NCBI RefSeq assembly: GCF_051020985.1
Contig: NC_135000.1
Span: 1,984,001 to 2,048,000, forward strand
Length of the DNA stretch: 64,000 bases
Source of the DNA: Nomia melanderi
Taxonomy: Eukaryota; Arthropoda; Insecta; Hymenoptera; Halictidae
Reading direction: 5' to 3'
A model generated the notes under the pieces. It was not told the origin of the DNA and made no database searches. It saw only the letters and a program-made list of their open reading frames with translations. Numbering within the stretch: position 1 is the first letter of the stretch; the number at the start of each line of letters is the position of its first letter. Positions 33,366 through 45,799 of this stretch are shown piece after piece. Both the position numbers and the translations under genes were made by a program.

Positions 33366-33830
33366 AGTTTGTAATCGTGATTATTTTAGTTTAAATATTT
33401 GTTGAAAGAGGAAGAGAATTCGGAAGTATCTTATCACTCTCTGTAATGTTTCTTGCAAATAATATAGGATCGAGGTTGACGCTTTGCTAGTTTGTAATAG
33501 TGATTATATTAGGTTAAATATGTTTTTAACATGAAAGAGAATTTGGAAGTAGCTTATCGCTCTCTGCGCTGGAAACTTTTCGAACATTGTTTACTATTCT
33601 TTTGTAATGTTTTTTGTAAATAATATGGGATCGAGGTTGACACTTTGCTAGTTTGTATTAGTAATTATTTTAGTTGAAATATGTTTTGAAAGCGAAGAAG
33701 AATTTGGAAGGAACTTATCACTTTCTGCAGAGGAAACGTTTCGAACATTATTTATTATTCTTTGATAAAATATTGATAACATTATTTGTAAATAACATGG
33801 GATTGATTGACATTTTGCTAGTTTGTGAAC
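33366..33830. repeat. Tandem repeat, unit about 170-180 bp, about 2.7 copies
   Basis: The block gctagtttgtaatagtgattattttagtt...gaatttggaagtaacttatcactctctg...gtaaataatatgggatcgaggttgac occurs from 33366, 33487 and 33648, with indels and a truncated fourth start at 33818. It is noncoding. Confidence 0.8.
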
Positions 33831-33924
33831 GATCTTTAACGATACTTCACACATTGCACGCTAAAATAAATATTTTAGGTGAAATATCTTTTGAAGGCGA
33901 CACGAAAGAGAATTTGGAAGTAAA

Positions 33925-34136
33925 TAACCCTTTACACTCAACACTTTTCGATCATAATTCGTTATTTTTTGCTCAAATATTGATAAAATTTTTCGTAAAT
34001 AATATGAAGAGAAATCGTATTATTACAGTCTATCAAATGTCAACGATACAAAATTTAATATTAAACATCGAACTTTAGAATTTTGCAACGTCGATGTAAA
34101 TGGCGACTAAGAGTTGACTCTCGAGTACAAAGAGTC
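33925..34136. mobile_element. Family D-like TTAA element, decayed
   Basis: It starts taaccctttacactcaacac and ends ctctcgagtacaaagagtcaag. The right part matches 6665-6712. The ends are not intact. Confidence 0.45.
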
Positions 34137-34879
34137 AAGTATCGAGGCGTTCGTATCGAAATCTGTAGCAATAAAGCATTTCTCACGTTTCCTATCGCTA
34201 GTCATCGATAACGCGGCGCTAAGTGTTAACAATCATTAAGTTCTAAACATATCGAAAACATAATCGAATAGCTGCCTAGAAGTACCCACGTTACAAATGT
34301 CCCAATAGATTTTCCGTTAAAAACAAAATTTTTAAATCTGCGAAAGCAATCATTTTTACACCCAATCTTGTTTATAATTAGCAAATAATCCTTCATCAAA
34401 TAATTCTTCAATTTCCAATTTTTCAATTTTCTTACACCGTTTTACATTTTACTGTAACCCTTTATCCAATAATTATTCAATTCCGAATTTCTCAATTTTC
34501 CTACAACGTTCTCCATTTCTTTGTAACCTTTCAAACCCCTTCAACAGCCCATCGTTAATTCACCTCGTTGAATTTATTAACAACAATTTATTAAATTCTT
34601 ATGTTCGAGAGATCACTCACAGTCGCCACTTCTAAAATATTTCTAATGAAAAACTTCCTTGCAAGGGTGAATAATATCAAATTCAAACTCGGTTTCTTGA
34701 AAAGCCAAATTTCCAACGAATAAAAAGCGAAAAATGTGAAATATTTCTAATGAAAAATTTCCGCCTTCAAAAAGTGAACAATGTCAAATTCAAGCTTCAT
34801 TTTTCCAAAAGCGAAATTTCTAGCGAATAAAATTTCTTTCCTGATTTTTTCCCTGCTTGAAAGTCGAACTTTGATCGCA

Positions 34880-35150
34880 GCTTCGAAGGCTGTCGCCGGG
34901 CCGATCGTTAATCTCGCGGATCGTGATTTTCGACCGCACGTGCATCATCGCGGCTCGGAAGAGATTAAAAAACCGATCTCCGCCGCGATAAGATTAGCGG
35001 CCGCGATACGTGATCGCGCGGCACCGCGCGATGGAGGGAAATTTTTCGGACGCGGATCACAGGTGACGCAACCAGATCGCCGAATTCCGCCGAAAATCAG
35101 AAGGAACATGGGGAGAGGGTTTATCGGTTGATAAGCGGACCGATAAGTTC
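34880..35150. promoter_or_regulatory. CpG-rich island with a cluster of GATA motifs
   Basis: GATAAG at 34987-34992, then three sites within 27 bp at 35120-35146 (one inverted, two forward). The block is CpG-rich in an otherwise A+T-rich region. It is a candidate autoregulatory enhancer of a GATA factor gene (inference). Confidence 0.35.
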
Positions 35151-35269
35151 CGTTACACGGCGTTCTGTAACGCGATTTAATAAAATATTATTGTTGCTCC
35201 CGAGATACCGATCTCTTGCGATAAAATTTGCGAACCCGAACGAGCTCGAAGTTCGAGCTCCGCCACAAA

Positions 35270-36190
35270 CTTTGATCCTTTGGTTGTAGAAAAATGGGGA
35301 GGGGGGTTGTTTCCCCCTGTTTTTTATTGTACAATTTGGCGATAGAAAATATTTATTTAGTTATTTAGTTATTCGTTTTCTTCTAATAAATCATTGAGGG
35401 TAATGTACCTTCTAAGGAGCTCAGAATTTTGAAAAAAATCGTAAGCACAGGAAGTAAATTTAATATAAATTTGAACTAAATTTGATTAAATTTGATTAAA
35501 TTTCTTTGTATTTAGTTATCTTTCATTTGTTTCTTCATTATTTTGTCTGAGAAAAAAATAAATAATACAAAAATAGACGAAAATAAACTAGGACAGCAAT
35601 TTTCCCTGTCAAATAATCTTCCTGGCCGTTCCTATAAAGTTATGCGTGAAACAAAAATTTACGATTTTTCGATAAATCAATCGATTTAAATGAGGAAACT
35701 GGAATCATAATAATTATAACAGTTGTACAAATCAGATGGTTAATGATACAAGCTTTTGTCACGATCAATATTCCTATATACCTTACAACATCTCTTATGA
35801 CATTTTTATGCCTTAAATTTTCGTCACTGCATTTTTCCTTTCTGTTTTTATTCTTCAATTTTTTTCTTACAATTGTACAAGTTTATTGTTCACCTTTCAT
35901 AAACGAAAACGCCGTCGGATCGAGACCGATGCAGTTTTCATCGAAACGACGTTCACCGAAATTCACGGAAGAACGAACCGAGCTTTCGAAACTTCTATTT
36001 CTATTTCGATCGAATCTACATCTACGAATGAGCCGGTCGTTCGCCAAATAAATGAACATCGCGAAACGAAGAACGGAAATAACAGCGATGCCAATGTTTA
36101 AATCTTAAAGAAATTAAAATAATTTTTTTGAAGAAAGTAAATTAAAGATATTCTTCACTATTAATTAAATCTTTGTTTCAAGTCAAGTTT
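35270..36190. other. A+T-rich stretch, nothing recognised
   Basis: Short ORFs only. A family A left-end fragment (attaacccgttgccttgtattatcgag) follows at 36197. Confidence 0.35.
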
Positions 36191-36499
36191 TACTATTAAC
36201 CCGTTGCCTTGTATTATCGAGATTTCGAAGTGCATAGAATTAATAATTCTTATTTTAAAAGAAACAATAAAATGGCAACAATATTGGATCTAACTTAGAT
36301 CTAACTATTAATCTCGAAAATGGCCCAAGTCATTTCCAGTATGAAAAATCATATTCCCTTGTAAGTAGTACACATCAAACAATCATAATAAATCCTCATT
36401 CCTGGATAACATTTTTCAGAATATTCTCTGGACTATTTTATTGCATAGTATGAAAATATTTGTTCATCTATCCAAACACAAACCTTTAAATATCTCTAA

Positions 36500-36890
36500 G
36501 CGATGTCCCCCCTTAATCGGTCGAGCCCGCGGCCACGATTCGAATAATCGAACGAATCTTCCGAGGGAATCGCACGCGACCGGTTCGAAGAAAGTAAAAC
36601 GTCGAACCGTCGGGATTCCCGGCGAAAATAACGTTTATCGCGAAAAGAAACGAGCGAGCCGCCTCGGACGCATCGTTGCGCTAATAAGCGTAGGCATTCC
36701 GCGATTAATAAATGAAAACAGAAACCCGCCGCCGCGGTCGTTTATTATACTTGCAAATCGCCAATTATGGTCCGCTCGGTCCGCCGACCAGCGTACCCTT
36801 CCCCTCGCGGGGGCGCGGAGAGCCGGCCGACGAGGTTTTCCCTTCGAAAACCATCGCGCCGGCCCCTCTTTTGCTTTTTCCCATCGTCTT
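36500..36890. other. CpG-rich island
   Basis: CpG-rich, with a plus-strand ORF of 152 codons (36441-36899) that has no recognisable domain. It may be a regulatory island; a real exon cannot be excluded. Confidence 0.3.
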
Positions 36891-36904
36891 AACCCTTAGC
36901 TACG

Positions 36905-37370
36905 TGACTGTTTATTATTGCGCACGCGAAAATTCCCGACGGCGCGTTTTCGATCGTGTTATCGGGGGAACGAGTGGGAAATCTGTAGTTTAACGGTTTT
37001 TTATTTAAATGGAAAAATTTGAATGTAATATCGATGTTAATGAAATGTAATGTTAAGCTATGCTATGGATTTTTGTGCAATTTCTTAGTATTATTTAGTC
37101 TTATGCGCGTGATTACATTATTTATTGTATAGCATCAGTACTTAGCTTCATGATTTTCTTTAATGCATGCACGAGAATTCCTGTCGGTGTCTTTTCTATC
37201 GTGTTGAAACGAGTGGGAAATCTGTAGTTTGACGATTTTTTATTTAAATGGAAAAATTTGAATGGAGCATTAATGTTACAGCATGATGGAAATATAATGT
37301 TAAGGTAAACTATTGATTTTTGTACAATTTTTTGCTATTATTTACTATTATATGTAGACGTGAAAATTTT
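36905..37370. repeat. Direct duplication of about 240 bp
   Basis: aacgagtgggaaatctgtagtttaacg.ttttttatttaaatggaaaaatttgaatg occurs at about 36971 and 37207, with matching flanks on both sides (cgaaaattcccg before, gatttttgtgcaattt after). Two diverged copies. Confidence 0.85.
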
Positions 37371-37379
37371 CCGAAGAGA

Positions 37380-39590
37380 TAAAGCAAAATAGCTAAGAGA
37401 AAAAAAGAACACTTGTCTGTAGATTTCAGTTGTTCTAACGGAACTATGTGTTGCATCCAGAAATGCGACATACTGCACTAGAAGGAGTTTGTATTTGCAC
37501 CTTTTCACTAAAAGACAACTTGTAGGGCATTAAGCAGTGTGATCACTTTTGTTTCGTAAGAATCTATCGATTCGTTATACACTAATCCAGAGAAGTATTT
37601 GAAATATGATATATAATAGAAAGATGATAGATATTTTGAAGTTCTTGTTATATAGGATGCATCTTTCTCTGCAAACACGGCTTTTGTTTAAAGTTATAAC
37701 TAACATTTTTCGTGCACGTATGAAAATTTCCACTAGCACTCAAATGACTCCTTCACAATTGCACTCGTTATAATTTTATCTTTAACAATCCGATACCAAA
37801 AGGAAAAACATCTCGTGTATCTCCTACTTTCGTGTCTACATCTATTCTAAAGACCACCACTAGCTAATAGAAAAATAATATTCGATTTTCACTCAAAACA
37901 TTCAATGACATTTACAGTTTCTAATTCTTCATCTCGTGTTTGACACAATATCTGTATAATCTTAATCAGCTTTTCGTTCTGTCAACGTCAATTAAACCTT
38001 CGCGAGCTGAATGTTTTCTGTTTTTCGCCCTAGAACTCGCATCAACGTCCATTAATTCAATTTTAACTCGACATGGCACCTTTGTAAGTTATCAGCGAAC
38101 ACTTAAAACCCACTGGAATTGCACTGGTGTAAGGTATAATTATAATATTACAAATAATCGTAGCAGAAACTGGTAAAATACATAGCTACTTGAATAAAAC
38201 AGGACCTATCAACGAGCTGCATGTCAACTATTAGTTCACACTAAACTGGTATCACTCGATTCTTCATGACAGAATGCTTTCCAGTCATATAGAAATAATA
38301 AATCGTGTCACTGAATTCAATTAAACCAATACATTAAATTCGAATAAACCTCGATCAGACATTTTGTCGCTGATCGCGCTTGGTAACCAGCCATTTCTTC
38401 GCTGCGAAATATTTTCGGGTTACTCACTGATTTGTACAAAACTAAATATATCATTAATAACAATAATGTAAATAAATACATCACTGTCACATTCAACACT
38501 TAATATTTTAAAAAATGTTCCTTAAACAAAAGACATTTATATTTTACCGTTCGACATGTTACAACTATTGAAAAAAATCCATGCAAAATTAACTTTCATT
38601 TACAAAACACAAAATCGAAATTGTTGTAAGTTTCTTAAAAAAAACAACTCCGACAGTTATTTATTTATTTAGATTTAGAACGGATTTGATGGATTTTAAA
38701 TAACAGATATTTTAGAAAAATAAAATAAAACAATATCTCATATATTTTTTAAATATATTCGAGTATTAGAGAATCGAATGACAAATCAAAATTTTCCGCT
38801 GCGAACCGGTGCATAAGTCGCGCTAAAAGTCAACTCGCGTGATCCGACGGACACCTGCGCGAGAAGAAAGCGCGACAAATATTCATCTTTTCACGTTTAA
38901 ATTACGAATTTCATTTGTATCCTTACGTTACGAATCAATTAAATTAAACAATACGAATCAATTAACACGAATAAATTCTTCTCGCACTTTCCTTCCATTA
39001 ACTCCTCATCGTTTGGGACATTTGATTCGAAACACGTTTCAAAGCACAGTTCACAATTGTTTCTAGTTTTCCATTAATAATATCGATATATATCGAGTCT
39101 TCAGACGTGACGTGGTTAGAGGGCGCGTTACGGGGGAGCTGCGCGTGACATGTGACGAGCTTTTTATACAGTTTATAGGTAGTGACAGGATAAAAGGGAT
39201 TGCTAGGAGTGTTAAAAAAGGGATAATAGATTGAGTGAATAATAAAAAAAATAGATTTCAAGTGGTAAAAAATGTATAATGTGTGAAAGCAAAAAAACCG
39301 AATAGTGAGGTTAGGGTTGACACGTGATAAGACGAGGGAGAATAAGTTGTGACATTGTAAGTACCACGTATTTCATAACACTTAGATAAATGTATATACA
39401 TCGAACTTCCATGCATTCTTGGAAAATTTTAAATTGCAACATTGCACAGAATGCAAAAAATAGAATAAGACAGAAAATATCCAAAGTGTCGTTTATAATA
39501 TGTTCGTTGAAAAATTGTTTTCCTTCATAATTCTATTTTTCTAAATATATTTTTATAAAAAATGCAAAATTTTTATGAATACGAATAGTT
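37380..39590. other. A+T-rich stretch, nothing recognised
   Basis: Unique-looking A+T-rich sequence with ORFs of 60-87 codons and no domain. A CpG-richer patch lies at 38790-38880. Confidence 0.35.
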
Positions 39591-39599
39591 TAAATATTG

Positions 39600-40205
39600 A
39601 GAGTAATGAGATAGAATTGAAAACCGTTGAACGTGAGAGAAACGAGCATGGAAATTTAGTGTAGTACGTTTCATATTTCTTCTGGAAAATTTCATAATTG
39701 AATTTTTCCAAATATGTTTAAAAAAATGCAAAATCATTCCATAAATGGGCACAGTTTAACACTATTCCTGTCGAAGCTGTCAAAAGATACCTTTCGATAT
39801 TTTAACATAAAATTATTTTCTAAGTTGAGTCGTACATTCTGAGTTTACTTTTCGACTTTTCCAATAACCGTTAGAAAACAAAGTGTAGGGAATGTCTGCA
39901 ATTGGATTGGGGAAAAGTGATAACTGAGAAAATAATTTTAAGTGAACATTGTAAACGGTATCTTTTGACAGCTTCGATAGAAATAATGTTAAATATTGAA
40001 AATAATCAATATGAATTGAAAATTGTCGAACGTGAAAAAAACGAGCACAGAAATTTAATGTAATATTTTTCATATTTCCCCAGACAAACTTCATAATTCA
40101 ATTTTCCTAAATATATTTTTCCAAATTTAAAATTTCTATGAGTATGCACAGTCTAAGTATTGAAAACAATAGAATAAAATTGAAAACCATCGAACGTGAA
40201 AAAAA
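39600..40205. repeat. Degenerate tandem repeat, unit about 175 bp, with an insertion
   Basis: ttgaaaaccgtcgaacgtgagagaaacgagcatggaaatttagtg recurs near 39615, 40018 and 40178, with shared tails (cataattgaatttttccaaatatgtt). A TTAA element sits in the first unit (39756-39992). Confidence 0.75.
39756..39992. mobile_element. TTAA element family F with long inverted ends (F1)
   Basis: A 237-bp element. The left end is TTAACACTATTCCTGTCGAAG, continuing to gtcaaaagatacc. The right end, about 35 bp long, is its inverse (ggtatcttttgacagcttcg...taatgTTAA). It has no ORF. Related ends are at 41741-41779 and 44798-44830. Confidence 0.85.
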
Positions 40206-40560
40206 TGAGCATAGAAATTCGCGTTAGAAAAAAAAACTTTCTTGAACATCCCATTGCACGAGAATCCAAAGCAGCCGTCACGCTCGCAGCATTTCAAAAA
40301 AAGGGTTCCTCGGCCGTGAATAAAGTTATTTTAACTTGTGAACGAGCTAATTCTCCCTCTCACCAATTAGATTTTTCCTGCGGTTCCTCGCCCTCCTTCA
40401 TTGACCAAGCGAAAACGAGCGACTCGCTGATTCCGCATATATACTTCGCCTCGGGCATACTTTTTAGTGTTGCATACATTTTTTCTTTTTCCCTTCTTGT
40501 TACGTATCATTATTTATTACATGTCAATTCAGCGAATACTGTTGGACGAGTTTCCTTTTA

Positions 40561-40732
40561 TTAACACTAAACCTACTAGGCGGGTCAAAATGACCCATTC
40601 CTTAAAGCTTAACCCATTAAAGAAATTGATTTAACGATTGTAAATCAATTAAGTCTGAATAGATATACTCTTGAAGTTTCTATAGAAGAATTTCAAAAAG
40701 ACAGGTTAACTGCTCGGGAGTTTTAGTGGTAA
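40561..40732. mobile_element. TTAA element family B, uninterrupted (B2)
   Basis: A 172-bp copy: TTAACACTAAACCTACTAGG, gtcaaaatgacccatt, then the right end ctcgggagttttagtggtaa. It serves as the empty-site reference for the copy at 1810-2277. Its internal TTAA is at 40649-40652. Confidence 0.85.
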
Positions 40733-40784
40733 CGAAACAGAATCAATGAAACAAGCTATAACCCTATACAAGAAGAAAACGAAA

Positions 40785-41023
40785 TTAACCCCTTGCCCTA
40801 TAATTTCTTTCTGAACTTCTACCTAACTACTTTGTTATTAGTAATTTGTTGAAAATAATAGAAAATTTCAGTCTTATTGCAACGTGTGCTCTAAGATATA
40901 ATCATTGATAACAGGAATAATGTGTAATTTGCATTCGAACATATTGGATAATATTTATGTTTGTTAAATTCCACCTGAAATCTTCACCACGAGTCTGACA
41001 CGATAGTGTAGAGTAAGGGTTAA
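40785..41023. mobile_element. TTAA element family A, uninterrupted (A6)
   Basis: A 239-bp reference copy: TTAAccccttgccctataatttc at the left and ccacgagtctgacacgatagtgtagagtaagggTTAA at the right. Noncoding. It aligns along its length with the interrupted copies at 4029, 21708 and 55326. Confidence 0.88.
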
Positions 41024-41029
41024 TGCTAC

Positions 41030-43480
41030 AAATACTGTTATTTTAAGTTACTATGTATGGTATTCTATTTAGAAACTCATTAATTGTTTCCAGTTTCAAT
41101 TTCTCAATATTTTATTTAAAAGATTTGTTGGATTTAATAGAATATTGCGGTTGAGAAGATCGTCGCTGAAATGAATGCTGCTAGAGAACACGTTAATTGC
41201 ACGTTATACGTTATCATTTCCGACGGTTTTCTATTTTAAACAGCTACATTCGCAACGAACAGTAATAGAATACTCAGAATATGTTTGCATTTGTTTACAA
41301 CCCGTTATTATTGTTACTTTTCGAGTAAACTGCGTTTTGCGCACGACTTGATCAGACTGTGACGAATCTTCATTTTCAAAGTTAAATATGATAAAACTTT
41401 TCTTTAAAATCGTCAACAATTATTTCTTCGGATTCCTTGTTTCCGTTTATCCCCTTGACACTTCAATTGTTTGAGTTAAATTCGTTTTCACCGATTTCTC
41501 AGCGGAGTTCACCAGAGTCTGTTACTTTTCGTATAAAGATTCTGATTTCTACCGAAGGTGTTAAAAGTCACTCTTTTGAAATTTGAGCTTTTTAAAATAA
41601 AACTTTTTTTAAATTTTAACATTTTTCCTCAATTGAATTTTGGACATTTCCTATGGTTCATTTTATAATCATTATTGGAAAAGTCGAGAAGTCTATTCAG
41701 AGTATACGACTAAACTTGGAAAATGATTTTAAGCTACAATTTTGAAAGGTGTCTTGTGACACCTTCCGTAGTAGTGTTAATCTTTGTCTTCAATTTACTT
41801 TGTTTATTACATAAAATCAGAATTTTCCTATTGTTATATAAAGGAACAAGTATTAACAGTGAGAAAAGACTGCCCCGTATCAATGGAGGAATAATGAAAA
41901 ATATTTTCTTCATATCTCTACCTTCGATTGATTTTTATCACGCTAATTGTCATAGTGGCCATTGATGAGTGATGCTTCTTAATTACTCGAAAACAATTGC
42001 AATACATAAGGTACTCGATGTCAAATAAAAATATTTAGAAAACACTGCAACGTATTGATTGTTTCGCGAAATTGATCATTTTTTCGATGTATCTTCTTTA
42101 CAACAGAATAACCTGTAGAAAACGCTCAAGATTCGCGTGGCAATCAACGTATTAAGTAACTTCTCCCGCAATTACACTGCACGAGCCACTTATTCGCCAA
42201 ATCGATTAACTCCGCGAAACAAAACGTGGAGAAAAATGGTGTAGTAATATGCCATGATTTCTCAAATTTTCCTTTAAATGGAAAATTATATAAATATTAT
42301 CGAGTCGACTGACAATAAACCAAATAATAAATTTGTTTTAAGTAGAAAATATTAAGGGACGATCAGATGCTTAAATAAATTCTTAAACATCTAAAAATGG
42401 AATTAACCGATTTGACTAATGAGCGGCTCACATATTACATCACTGTAACGTAGGGCTCAGATCTGTCAATTAGGGTGAGTCGCCATAATATGGAATGCAA
42501 GGATATCAAAAAATCCTGATTTGCTGGCAATAATTGCAACCAATTAGGTTTGTCATTTAATTTAATTAGTGAGCATGTGCAAAGGTTATAAAAGTGCATC
42601 TAACATTGTAACAATGCAACATTTATGGATGAAATCAATAAATATCAATAAATATCTGATGATGACTCAAAACACTCCTATAACCGACATATTACATTCC
42701 AAATGTCCTTTCATTCCATTTATGTCTCGAATTATTTTTATTAATATTACTATTTCGGTATCTAATATTAGATGCACTAATAAAGAAAACGAAGACTTCA
42801 CGTCTAAACCATTACATCTTAAATTCGACTGTTACCAATCAAAATACAATTTCCTATGAAACCGTAATATTTAAACCTTCGCCAACGAAGATTTTCTAAA
42901 GCACTTGCAACCTTCCCCCTAAAACGCTCTATAATACCTTCATCTTCTAAACACTAAAAGAACACAAACTATTTAAACACTAATCCTTCATTATCAAAAT
43001 ACAAAGTCCTTTAATTCCAGCCTTCGAATCTAGACACAAAAGCCTAATATCAATATGGCGACATTCTACCTCATAGGATTAAAAATCAATATTCCATATC
43101 CCAGCAACTCATACTACCATCTAAACATTGTCCTAATGCAAAATATTTCACGTTTTGTATGCGTGGTGAACAAAACAATTTTCTTAGAAACAAATAACGT
43201 CTGCTTTCAAACTATCATAGTATGCCTATGGGCACTTTTTTCCTTTTTCTAGTTAATTTAACCGGAGAACGGCTGACAACTCTTCTATCTCTCATAAAAA
43301 CAAACGTCAAAACTGTTGCAACAATTCGATATTTAACAAAGCGATCCAGCAATTTTTCCACAATTATTCTAATCCACTATTTATCAGTTATAAATCTCAT
43401 CATGGTGTAACATAACCTACTAAGCCCTATGTTATAGGCAACAATCGATGGACTAAGTAGTTAAGCTACGAAACTAAATC
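41030..43480. other. A+T-rich stretch with element fragments
   Basis: Holds a family F end (aaggtgtcttgtgacaccttccgtagtagtgttaa, 41745-41779) and a family E right end (gcgtggcaatcaacgtattaa, 42137-42157). The remainder has only short ORFs without domains. Confidence 0.4.
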
Positions 43481-43499
43481 GAAAAACGTCCAAACGTTT

Positions 43500-44030
43500 G
43501 CATCAACGCAATGAATAAAGACTCCCGTCGACGAGGTCCGCGAGAAAAGTCGAAAAACCGTGTCCGACGCTCGCCGAGAGGTTTCCGCGTCGACGGAGGA
43601 ACAATGGGAAATATCCTAACAGCGGGACGCATCTTTTCTACCTGGCCGTCGCGTCGGCCGGGATCCGATCGAGGCCCGGTTTCTCGGTAATCTCGAGGGT
43701 TGCGCAATCGAGCGTAACGAGTCATTATTCGACAATCGGTTTCTAATTTCCCGCCGCGCCGCCGGGCGGCGCTGGAAAACCGTAACCCGAGCCGACGCTC
43801 GGAAAAACTGTACGGGCTATCGAATTTCTCCGAGGAGGATCGCGTCTCCGCGTTCTTCTGAATGCACGGTTTCACCGCTGCTTTTTTTCTTGTCGCGGTT
43901 GTATCAAAAGCGAGGCGTGAAAGTAAAATACGCGCGAAACGACCCGTGCGCCACGAACGAGCGGCCGGCCAGCGTCGGCGCCATCTTTGCGTCCCGCTCG
44001 CTGGGGGCTTGATTTTCGGTTCAAACTGCG
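43500..44030. other. CpG-rich island with YY1/Pho-like motif
   Basis: CpG-rich. A minus-strand ORF of 133 codons (43474-43875) has no recognisable domain. The word gcgccatctttgcg near 43978 is the inverse of a YY1-like AAGATGGCGC. Candidate regulatory island. Confidence 0.35.
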
Positions 44031-44034
44031 AAGA

Positions 44035-45200
44035 TGCTTCGTTTTCACTTCTTATTTTATAACAGTCGCTTGTATTTGTAGAGAAGAAGGTAAATGGTTG
44101 TGGGTATTGGGTATGTGTAGAGACAAATGTTAGGTTTCTGATGTATTACTCTTTAGTAGTAGCTGGGCTGTAGTGATGGAAGATCTAAAGTAAATTGGTA
44201 CTACGGAAAATTGAGGGAAATTAAGACAGCCGAGTGGTACAGTGGAAATTGGGATGTTTACTTAATGGTTTTGGCAAATACTCAGTATTAGGCGTATGAA
44301 TTTGAAGTATTTACCGAGAAATTCAGTGAATTTTCTGAAATATTTTGCTCTTCAGGCATATAGAATCGGGTATTTAAGTACGAAATCCCTAGAGGGTAAC
44401 ACATTCTTTTTATGCGCACGACCCATAGTGTCAGGCTCGCGATGAAATTTTCGGGATAACATTGGAAAATGTAAGCGTCATTATTAGACTGCTGATATTG
44501 AACTACTTATGCGAAATTTGAGAGTGCAGAATTGCACAGAATATGTTCAATCCGAACGAAAATGTAAAATATAGAGTTAGTAAAAATGTTCAAAGATTTT
44601 TATGGTCTTTTTTAGAAGAAACTATTTCCCATCGTAATCCTATATATCTGTTAGGTTATTTCGCTGTCGTCAATTCTTAATCGTTAGAGTGAGTGTAGAC
44701 ATAAGACAAACAGAATTCTTCATTTTCTCTAGGAATTATTAAACACAAAATATTTCTAACATATGCAAAAGACATTATACAATAAGGGGTTAACACTGTT
44801 TCAACGATGGTGTCAAGTGACACTTTAACTTGTAACTATCTCTTAAGTTCTTTCTTAAGGAAAAGTCTAATCAAGGAACAGCGATTAAACTTGGAAATTG
44901 ATTTTAAGCGAAAATTTTAGAAGGTGCCATTTTGTCTTATGAAATAAAGTTAAACGAGTCGGACAATAAATATTTCTCAGAGAAAAGAGAAGGGAAGAAA
45001 GGCAAAGCTAGAAAAACTGATTAACTGGCTAAATACAAGAATCGACGATAATAATTTATATAAAGTTAAATAAATGAAAGAAACAACAATTTCAAATGAA
45101 AGTGTAAAACCGATCATCAAGTTTCGCTACCAACATTTGTTTCAGCAACAGCCTCTATACAACCAATCCTCGGTAAGTCGACAAGTTTCCGAGTAAAAAA
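44035..45200. other. A+T-rich stretch with abutting element ends
   Basis: A family A right end (caataaggggTTAA, about 44787-44800) shares its TTAA with a family F left end (TTAAcactgtttcaacgatggtgtcaagtgacac). The remainder is not recognised. Confidence 0.45.
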
Positions 45201-45202
45201 GG

Positions 45203-45470
45203 TTCAACCCTTTGCGCTCTTATGTCGTGGTTGACTGGATTATGTAATATTCGCGTGTGATTTCTATGTCTAAACATTTATAAACGGTATCATATTATTA
45301 TATCAAATATAAATTAGTAAACATTGATATAAATCAATATTCATATTAGCAAAAAAAATTGTTTACCCCGTTTGCTATCAACTGTCTATCGAAAACACTT
45401 CAGACAAAGTATTAAAAATAATACAGAGTAAACAGATGACATTAATGGTATTCGGAGTGCGAAGGGTTAA
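45203..45470. mobile_element. TTAA element family D copy (D2)
   Basis: A 268-bp element: ttcaaccctttgcgctcttatg at the left and ttcggagtgcgaagggTTAA at the right. It is A+T-rich and noncoding. Confidence 0.8.
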
Positions 45471-45474
45471 CAAA

Positions 45475-45790
45475 CGAGAATCCGATTTATAGAGGATTCG
45501 TAAAATGATCGCGGAGCCAAACGATACATTCTACGGATTACAACTGTACAGAAGTGCCTAACAGTAATAAAACTTTGATTTACATATATGTAAAAGTAAA
45601 TTTCGACTTGTAGAGGCTGGGCTTCCACTGGATTCCAATTGTAGAGGTAAAACACGTACTAAACACGAGGCAAATAATTCGAGTTACAATGTTCTTGTAT
45701 TTCGAGTTGTAAAGGTTTTTATTGCGAAGCAGGAAGGAATGAAGAAACCTTACGAATTATAGAGGTTCGAGATATCGAGGTTCGACCGTG
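45475..45790. repeat. Imperfect repeats of cgaattatagaggttcg
   Basis: Five to six variants of a 17-bp phrase (cgatttatagaggattcg, cgacttgtagaggctgg, cgagttgtaaaggtttt, cgaattatagaggttcgag) are spread irregularly over 310 bp. A related phrase (gctcgagatatcgaggatccgacc) recurs at 58382. Confidence 0.55.
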
Positions 45791-45799
45791 GTAACGATA

